A stretch of 64,000 nt of DNA. Source: Chitinophaga filiformis. Its GTDB lineage: Bacteria; Bacteroidota; Bacteroidia; Chitinophagales; Chitinophagaceae. Positions 58,481-64,000 of this stretch are shown here, in pieces (position 1 is the first letter of the stretch; the number at the start of each line of letters is the position of its first letter). The stretch covers positions 119,247 through 183,246 of the forward strand of contig NZ_FNBN01000007.1 of NCBI RefSeq assembly GCF_900102545.1. Direction: 5' to 3'. Position numbers and translations under genes: made by a program. The notes under the pieces were generated by a model. The model searched no databases, was not told the origin of the DNA, and saw nothing but the letters and a program-made list of their open reading frames with translations.

Positions 58481-59769
58481 CCATAGGCGGCCCTTATCTT
58501 GTCGCACCATTCCTGAAACTCAGCACGCGTCCATTCGAACCGGTGATCGCTATGTCGCATCTGTGCGGTATCTTCAGTGAAAGTCACATTCCATTCCTTA
58601 TTAGGCGTAGTCACTACCACCTTTCCCGGCATCGCATATCCAAATACACACTTCTCCAGCGCTTTCAGTCTGTCAGGATCAAGGTGTTCTATCACCTCCA
58701 CCAATGCTGCCGCTTCAAATCCCTCAATCCTCCTATCCCGGTAAGTAAGTGATCCCTGTATCAGCCGTATTCTTTTCCGCTGATTGTCCGGCAAACGGTC
58801 AATCTTCAATCGCCTGTTGGCTATTTCCAGTCGCTGGGACGCTACATCCATTCCCGTTATATGCGTCAGCTGCTGATGAGGCATTAAAAGCTTCAGCAGC
58901 TTCCCTTCACCACATCCCAGGTCCACAACAGATTTCACAGGAGTGCTAAGCAATTCATCACAGACCTGCTGTAAACGGATCTCATGCAAGCGGGGTTTTA
59001 CCTTCTCTGTAACAGTATCCTGCGACAGCAATTCCTCCGGCATATCATCCTTCATCATCACTGCCATTGCATCATTCGCCAGGGACGACTGATGACGCAG
59101 ATAACGCCGTGTGATCAACTCCCGTTCCGGATGGGATTCCAGCCATCCCTTCCCCTTCGCCAGCAATTTCTCAATTTCCTCCCTGTTCACCCAGTAATGT
59201 TTGTCATTATCCAGCACCGGGATCAGTATAAAAAGATGTGATAACAAAGTCTTCAGGGTGATTGTCTGCGTCAGTGTAACGGTAAAATAGCGGCTGTTGC
59301 CCCACTCCGGGAATTGCGTATCCAGCGGATGTTGCGTGGCGGTAACCATATATCCCAGCGGATCAAACATCCTGTGTAATACCGTCTCCCCTCCGCTTAC
59401 CGGCAATACGGATAGCTTCACTTCCAGTGGTAATGGTACATCCACCAGCTCCGGCTTGTCTTTACACTTACCGTTTATCGCCGAACTGAATGCTTTTACA
59501 ATAGCAGTACTCATAAGGGACGATGCCACATAGGGTCTGTCATTCACATACTGCTCAAGCGCAAACTGGTTGCCGCTGGTTCTTACAAGTCCCACAGGAT
59601 CAATATCCAGCACCAGCGCACAGGTACATTCCTGTTCATTGGCCACAGGATAAAATATATGCGCCTTCCCCTTTCCAAACTCTACCTCCTGTACCTTTGC
59701 GGGATGTTTATGCAACAAATATCCCAGGTCCGTAGCAGGTGTATGTCTCGTCGTAATAGTCAGTAACAT
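58399..59769 (-). CDS. hen1: Hen1 3'-terminal RNA 2'-O-methyltransferase
   Basis: 456 aa. An N-terminal domain (about 1-230), which in relatives activates the Pnkp ligase, precedes the SAM-dependent methyltransferase (SVVDLGCGEGKLLKLLMPH) and the metal motif region (ALVEVIEHLD, RHSDHRFEWTRAEFQEWC: Glu-Glu-His-His). It marks repaired RNA at the new junction against renewed cleavage. It is first in the hen1-pnkp operon and its 3' end is tandemly duplicated downstream. Confidence 0.95.
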   Translation of the reverse strand: MLLTITTRHTPATDLGYLLHKHPAKVQEVEFGKGKAHIFYPVANEQECTCALVLDIDPVGLVRTSGNQFALEQYVNDRPYVASSLMSTAIVKAFSSAINGKCKDKPELVDVPLPLEVKLSVLPVSGGETVLHRMFDPLGYMVTATQHPLDTQFPEWGNSRYFTVTLTQTITLKTLLSHLFILIPVLDNDKHYWVNREEIEKLLAKGKGWLESHPERELITRRYLRHQSSLANDAMAVMMKDDMPEELLSQDTVTEKVKPRLHEIRLQQVCDELLSTPVKSVVDLGCGEGKLLKLLMPHQQLTHITGMDVASQRLEIANRRLKIDRLPDNQRKRIRLIQGSLTYRDRRIEGFEAAALVEVIEHLDPDRLKALEKCVFGYAMPGKVVVTTPNKEWNVTFTEDTAQMRHSDHRFEWTRAEFQEWCDKIRAAYGYVYVIKSLGEEVAEVGAPTQMAVFTR

Positions 59770-59926
59770 TCTTTATAAAAATTGATAGGGCAAAAGTCAG
59801 CATGGTCTGCGAAATCTTTTTGCGCAGGTACGAAAAACGTTTAAAAATAAATTTTAAGTCTTTGAAAGTCAGCCCCCGGAAGGGTCAAAGTGTTTGTAGC
59901 GCGAAGGGCAATGCCGTCGCAGCCCC

Positions 59927-60301
59927 TCACAACCCATACCTCCTGATCAGCCAATACGCCAACACCGCCAATAATCCTGTCAGCAACGCATGCAACCATC
60001 CCCACTTATGCAGAAAATCCGGCTTCCCCGGCTCCAATTCATGATGATCGTGATGATGATGATCATGATCATCTTCGAGGCGCCCGTAATACATCTCAAC
60101 CTCCCAGTAAACCTCTCTCAAATCTAACTCTGACAATACTTTCTCCTCTTCGATATAATACTTTGTCCCCACCAGCAGGTGTTCCTCATGCTGTTCTATC
60201 AATTCTTCTATTCCCGCCAATAACTGTTCTCCTTCTTCTTCCGTTAGCTGGTCCCCTTCCAGGAACCTAACCAATAATGTTTTTAAGACCTGTAATTCCA
60301 T
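59927..60301 (-). CDS. His-rich protein with a C-terminal anchor
   Basis: 124 aa. The N-terminal 75 residues are acidic and helical (LTEEEGEQLLAGIEELIEQHEEHLL). A DHDHHHHDHHELE stretch (about 78-90) could bind metal. One TM helix near the end (about 100-117, LHALLTGLLAVLAYWLI) anchors it, with a basic tail. No family is recognised. It is a single gene on the minus strand, between hen1 and an AraC regulator. Confidence 0.6.
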   Translation of the reverse strand: MELQVLKTLLVRFLEGDQLTEEEGEQLLAGIEELIEQHEEHLLVGTKYYIEEEKVLSELDLREVYWEVEMYYGRLEDDHDHHHHDHHELEPGKPDFLHKWGWLHALLTGLLAVLAYWLIRRYGL

Positions 60302-60421
60302 GCAGCCAATTTATAAACATATAACCGTAAACAAAAACGGGAATGCATGATAAGTTCACCCGGCTTTGCTGCTTGCAGATCTGGCAATACATAGTAACTT
60401 TAACCTGAAAACTCAAAGGGT

Positions 60422-61237
60422 ATGCAATACAGACAAATACCCCCGCCGGAATACCTGAAAGATTATATCAGGTTTTTCTGGGTAATGGAAAGCAATGATA
60501 CAGACATCTCAGCCGCCTCCTTCAGGACCATTGCCGACGGCTGCCCCGGACTTATTTTCCAGCACCAGGATAAAGGCATTTTATTTCAGAACGATAAACA
60601 ACTGCCCGGTACTATTCTCTACGGACAAGCCACCACGCACGCCGAACTGCGGATAAACGGCCTATTCAATACAATAGGCATTTTCTTTTACCCGCATGCA
60701 CTGAAATCCATCTTCGGACTAAACGCTGACGAACTAACCGATACCTGTATTGACCTCGACGGAATGGCCGATAAACAGGGCTTTCGTCTTTCCGAACAAT
60801 TATCCAATCTCTCTTCCAGCCAGGCGCAGATAGATACCCTCTGCTCTTATCTGCTGGCACAGATCAATAGCAATATTAAAAATACAGATAAGGCCATGCA
60901 ACATGTGCTGAATCGTATTAAACAAGCCAACGGCAATATCTCTGTAAAAGAACTAAGAGAAGAATTACAATTATCAGAAAGAAGTTTTGAACGCAGGTTC
61001 AAACAACATATCGGTATCACCCCAAAACTGTTCACCCGTATCTCCCGCTTTCAGGCGTCCATGGATCTGCTCAGGCAAAGCGACTATAACAAACTATCTG
61101 ATATCGCCTTTGAAAATGAATACGCAGATCAATCCCACTTCATCAGAGCCTTCAAGGAATTTGCAGGCTTCTCTCCTTTCCAGTTTCAGAAAAGATCCAA
61201 AGAGCTCATAGAAAACTTATCTATTCTCACAAAATAA
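60422..61237 (+). CDS. AraC family regulator (DUF6597-like sensor)
   Basis: 271 aa. N-terminal DUF6597-type sensor (QIPPPEYLKDYIRFFWVME, IGIFFYPHALKSIFG) and C-terminal AraC HTH pair (NISVKELREELQLSERSFERRF, YADQSHFIRAFKEFAGFSPFQF). It is followed by two NAD(P)H enzymes on the same strand, probable targets. Confidence 0.9.
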   Translation: MQYRQIPPPEYLKDYIRFFWVMESNDTDISAASFRTIADGCPGLIFQHQDKGILFQNDKQLPGTILYGQATTHAELRINGLFNTIGIFFYPHALKSIFGLNADELTDTCIDLDGMADKQGFRLSEQLSNLSSSQAQIDTLCSYLLAQINSNIKNTDKAMQHVLNRIKQANGNISVKELREELQLSERSFERRFKQHIGITPKLFTRISRFQASMDLLRQSDYNKLSDIAFENEYADQSHFIRAFKEFAGFSPFQFQKRSKELIENLSILTK

Positions 61238-61308
61238 CCCGCTGCCGGTTTCGTTCTATTTTTCGCTGTGCAGACATTATAGCTTTGGATTAACAAAAAC
61301 GAACTATA

Positions 61309-61947
61309 ATGAAACTCATCGTCTTCGGCGCTACAGGCGCAACCGGCAAACGTATAGTGGAACAGGCCCTTGAACAGGGACACCTCGTTACAGCATTCGT
61401 CCGCGATCCCTCAAAACTGGGCCTTATGCATTCCAATCTCACCATTGCAAAAGGTGATATCATGGATCTTGCTTCCGTCATCCCTGCTATACAGGGACAG
61501 GAAGCCGTACTTTGTGCCATCGGCGCTCCTGCCAACAAAACCGGCAACATCAGGTCTGAAGGTACCAAAAACATCATCCAGGCAATGAAAGCAACTGGCG
61601 TCAAACGCCTTATCTGCCAGACGTCCATGGGCTACGGCGACAGCAAAAAGTTCCTTGACCAGACACCCTTCATCTTCAAACACATCATCGTGCCTTTCAT
61701 TTTAAAGAAAGCCTTCGCAGATCACGCCCTGCAGGAAGAATATATCAAACAAAGTCAGCTGGACTGGATCATTGCACGTCCCGCCAATCTTACTGATGAG
61801 GCCTACACAGGCGTCTACAAACAGGGGTTTCCGCTAACAGAGAAAAAGCTGAAAATGAAGATCTCAAGAGCCGATGTAGCCGACTTCATGCTGAAGCAGC
61901 TGACCACCAATACCTATCTCCGGAAAACACCCGGCTTATCCTATTAA
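61309..61947 (+). CDS. NAD(P)-binding SDR-like protein (atypical)
   Basis: 212 aa, starting with the atypical-SDR dinucleotide motif GATGATGKRIVEQAL (6-20), with AVLCAIGAP and a Tyr/Lys-poor active site, so it is NmrA/SDR_a5-like rather than a classical reductase. It could be a redox sensor or a small-molecule reductase. It lies 71 bp downstream of the AraC regulator. Confidence 0.87.
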   Translation: MKLIVFGATGATGKRIVEQALEQGHLVTAFVRDPSKLGLMHSNLTIAKGDIMDLASVIPAIQGQEAVLCAIGAPANKTGNIRSEGTKNIIQAMKATGVKRLICQTSMGYGDSKKFLDQTPFIFKHIIVPFILKKAFADHALQEEYIKQSQLDWIIARPANLTDEAYTGVYKQGFPLTEKKLKMKISRADVADFMLKQLTTNTYLRKTPGLSY

Positions 61948-62026
61948 AGCGACAATCTACGCTCCCGCTTGCCTGATCCATGGCATAGTTTTTACGCCCA
62001 CTTTCATACACCGTAAAATTCAGGAT

Positions 62027-62950
62027 ATGAAAGCAATTGAAATCCATTCCTTCGGCGGCCCGGAAGTACTGCAACTGGAAGAGATCCCTGTTCCACAGAT
62101 CGCTGCGGATGAAGCCCTGGTAAGGGTTTATGCAAGTGGTGTAAATCCGGTTGACTACAAACTAAGAGCAGGAGGAGCCGAACGCCCACTTCCCTTTATT
62201 CCGGGATGGGACCTTTCCGGCGTCATTGAAGAAACAGGCGCAGACGTCCACAATTTCAAAAAGGGAGATGCCGTCTACACAAGACCCGATGTAAAACGCG
62301 ATGGCACTTATGCAGAATACGTTGCTGTAAAGGCGAGTGAGCTGGCCTATAAACCAGCCTCTGTAGATCATGTAACAGCCGCAGCCATTCCCCTGGCAGG
62401 CTTAACCGCATGGCAGTGCCTGTTTGAACACGGACAACTGGAAGCGGGTCAGAAAGTATTGATACATGCTGCCTCCGGCGGAGTAGGTACCTTTGCCGTG
62501 CAGTTTGCCAAATGGAAAGGCGCTTATGTAATGGCCACCGCTTCCGAAAGTAATCATGACTTCCTGAAGCAATTAGGCGCCGATGAAGTCATAGATTATC
62601 ATACCCCCGGCTATGAGAACACAATAACCAGTGTTAATCTCGTAATCGATACTATTGGCGGCGACTCCCAAAAACGCTCACTTACATTTATAATGCCCGG
62701 AGGCATACTGGTCACTACGCTCAAGCCGGAAAACAAAGATGCATTTGAAGAAAAAGGCGTGCGCCTGATAAGCATGTATACGCAGGCCAGGCCGGAAGAT
62801 CTGAACGCTATCGCAAAACTGGTAGATGAAGGAATAGTCAGGCCGGTCATAGCAAAAGTATTACCGCTGGCACAGGCAGCTAAAGCGCAGGAAATGGTTG
62901 AAGGGCACCATGTTCGTGGAAAGATCGTGTTGAAAGTGCACGAAGAATAA
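62027..62950 (+). CDS. NADPH-dependent quinone oxidoreductase (MDR, zinc-free)
   Basis: 307 aa. The medium-chain fold lacks the catalytic zinc ligands. The nucleotide motif LIHAASGGVGTFAVQFAKWKG and PLAGLTAWQ are typical of QOR-type reductases, which reduce quinones or enals with NADPH. Together with the SDR-like gene and the AraC regulator it suggests a stress-response unit for electrophiles. Confidence 0.9.
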   Translation: MKAIEIHSFGGPEVLQLEEIPVPQIAADEALVRVYASGVNPVDYKLRAGGAERPLPFIPGWDLSGVIEETGADVHNFKKGDAVYTRPDVKRDGTYAEYVAVKASELAYKPASVDHVTAAAIPLAGLTAWQCLFEHGQLEAGQKVLIHAASGGVGTFAVQFAKWKGAYVMATASESNHDFLKQLGADEVIDYHTPGYENTITSVNLVIDTIGGDSQKRSLTFIMPGGILVTTLKPENKDAFEEKGVRLISMYTQARPEDLNAIAKLVDEGIVRPVIAKVLPLAQAAKAQEMVEGHHVRGKIVLKVHEE

Positions 62951-62960
62951 CGACAAACCG

Positions 62961-63006
62961 AAAAAAGGGAGTGTTTCAACAGTTAGTTGAGACACTCCCT
63001 TTTTTA
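62961..63006. terminator. Bidirectional terminator
   Basis: AAAAAAGGGAGTGT...TCAAC pairs with GTTGA...ACACTCCCTTTTTT (62961-63006, about 18 bp with small mismatches), with A and T runs on both sides. It ends the reductase gene and faces the convergent minus-strand gene at 63052. Confidence 0.85.
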
Positions 63007-63051
63007 TTTCATCTAGTTTGAATGCTTCAGGGAATCGGAAATCTACAAATT

Positions 63052-63429
63052 TCACTGCCGCACATCCGGCATTGCATCAAGCTCCTCGATACTCTTTTCC
63101 CTAAAGGATTGTATCAGGTCAACCGCCTCCTGCATGACCTGTTTTAAGGCTCGCAGGTCAGTCCTGACAAAAACTCTGTAAATCATTTTGAACTCATTTC
63201 TTCCCCATTCAGCTATGTCTACACGAAAGCCATACTCCGGATTATATATATCCTCAAAATGCCCAAACCAGCTAATATCCAAACCGAATATCATTCCCCT
63301 GAAGTGAAATTCCACATTACCTACATCCTGACTAAGAAAAAACCATTGCTCTTCGAGCGGCAGGTCTTCCTCCAGTGGAAAATCACTATATATCTTGCCG
63401 TCAAATATTTCAATCCCAAAGTATTTCAT
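63052..63429 (-). CDS. Cytosolic protein of unknown function
   Basis: 125 aa, acidic and aromatic, without signal peptide or TM helix (MKYFGIEIFDGKIYSDFPLEEDLPLEEQWFF). It looks like a small alpha/beta protein such as an immunity-protein-type or DUF fold; no family is recognised. It lies 45 bp downstream of the PepE-like gene on the same strand. Confidence 0.55.
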   Translation of the reverse strand: MKYFGIEIFDGKIYSDFPLEEDLPLEEQWFFLSQDVGNVEFHFRGMIFGLDISWFGHFEDIYNPEYGFRVDIAEWGRNEFKMIYRVFVRTDLRALKQVMQEAVDLIQSFREKSIEELDAMPDVRQ

Positions 63430-63474
63430 AGGTAAATCTTTGCAGCACCTGCACTAAATACAACGCTTATCAAA

Positions 63475-64000
63475 TCAGAAAATAATCTCCTCACCAACCT
63501 CCAGTTCATACGCAGTTTTCCCTCTCTGAAAGATTCTCGCCGATACGCTTCCTTCCAGTGTAATCCTCGAAGCCCTCACCCTGATCCAACTGCCTTCACG
63601 CAATCCTACTACTGTTAAATCCTGTTGCTCCTGGAATTCCCGTATCCTCGTTTCCCTGGTTTCGCCCATGTGCGGCAAATCCGGAATAGGATCGAGATAA
63701 TGCGGGTTCAGGTTAAAAGGTACCAGTCCCATTGTCTGGAAACTGGGCGGATAAACAATCGGCATATCATTCGTCGTCTGCATGTTCACACCACCGATAT
63801 TACTTCCGGCGCTGGTGCCCAGATAAGGTTTTCCTTTTTCTACTTCCCAGCGTAGTACATCCATTAATTCAAGTTCATGCAGTTGTTTCACCAGTAAGAA
63901 AGTATTCCCACCACCCGTGAAAAATCCGGCGCCGTTCCTGATAGCTTCCGCAGGATCATCAAACGTATGCAATCCCCGTACTTTGAGTCCTGCGACTGCG
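63475..64000 (-). CDS. pepE: Dipeptidase E-like peptidase (S51), 5' truncated by the window
   Basis: At least 175 aa visible; the frame runs past the window end at 64000, so no start codon was assigned. The S51 landmarks are present: FFTGGGNTFLLVKQLHEL, nucleophile Ser in GTSAGSNI, the NLNPHYLDP histidine, and the TRIREFQEQ and EGSWIR regions. PepE cleaves Asp-X dipeptides. The gene is probably a housekeeping peptidase unrelated to its neighbour. Confidence 0.88.
   Translation of the reverse strand, partial: AVAGLKVRGLHTFDDPAEAIRNGAGFFTGGGNTFLLVKQLHELELMDVLRWEVEKGKPYLGTSAGSNIGGVNMQTTNDMPIVYPPSFQTMGLVPFNLNPHYLDPIPDLPHMGETRETRIREFQEQQDLTVVGLREGSWIRVRASRITLEGSVSARIFQRGKTAYELEVGEEIIF

Noticed and set aside
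1..64000. tRNA, rRNA, tmRNA or CRISPR
   Set aside because: No conserved cloverleaf arms, CCA-adjacent T-loop pattern, or rRNA sequence were recognised; a small RNA search by tool would be needed to be sure.

Overview
The window reads as chromosomal DNA of a Bacteroidota bacterium, most likely Chitinophaga or a close relative in the Chitinophagaceae. Evidence is the TAnnTTTG type -7 promoter elements, generally weak Shine-Dalgarno sequences, many lipoproteins with Bacteroidota-type lipoboxes, YceI pairs, paired S1 sulfatases, a GH106 enzyme and a Pnkp/Hen1 RNA repair pair. The taxon is inferred from family content. No rRNA, tRNA, CRISPR array, insertion sequence or prophage was recognised.

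Layout. 1-3.2 kb: end of an EF-hand-like protein, BON and BON/SH3 envelope proteins, a PliI-type lysozyme inhibitor lipoprotein, a 39/40-bp minisatellite and a small exported protein. 3.4-9.3 kb: RND efflux adaptor followed by a single ORF that fuses the RND pump to its outer-membrane factor. 9.4-12.4 kb: REC-PAS-histidine kinase facing a cheR-cheB pair. 12.5-17.8 kb: exported protein, M57-like metalloprotease, CPA2 antiporter, MarR regulator. 18-25 kb: two YeeE/YedE sulfur transport proteins, an SDR, a PhyH dioxygenase preceded by an unlisted Cys-rich micro-ORF, HxlR-YceI-YceI-membrane protein, acyl-CoA dehydrogenase. 25-33 kb: histidine kinase, sulfatase, small proteins, zinc alcohol dehydrogenase, MlaD-MlaF-MlaE lipid transport operon. 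33-37.8 kb: TPM-domain zinc-ribbon protein, acyl-CoA desaturase, GntR/FCD regulator with TauE/SafE and DUF1634 proteins. 37.8-41.7 kb: heterodimeric ABC exporter preceded by a micro-ORF plus terminator that looks like a ribosome-controlled attenuator. 41.7-47.2 kb: AraC and TetR regulators with SDR enzymes. 47.2-51.5 kb: GH106-like rhamnosidase and sulfatase. 51.6-55.2 kb: lipoproteins and an amine oxidase. 55.6-59.8 kb: Pnkp and Hen1. 59.9-64 kb: His-rich membrane-anchored protein, AraC regulator with two NAD(P)H enzymes, and a PepE-like peptidase cut by the window end.

Themes. Local regulators paired with divergent or adjacent targets dominate (MarR-YeeE, HxlR-YceI, GntR-TauE, TetR-SDR, AraC-SDR, AraC-reductases), several with visible palindromic operators. 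Three genes carry tandem duplications that start inside their own 3' coding end and run past the stop codon. Intergenic regions at 45 and 55 kb hold a MITE-like element with inverted ends, with a half copy at 52.9 kb. A perfect 48-bp-arm palindrome lies at 35.7 kb. The strongest candidates for new biology are the attenuator upstream of the ABC exporter, the RND-OMF fusion with an internal lipoprotein signal, the Cys-rich micro-ORF, and the 3'-end duplications.
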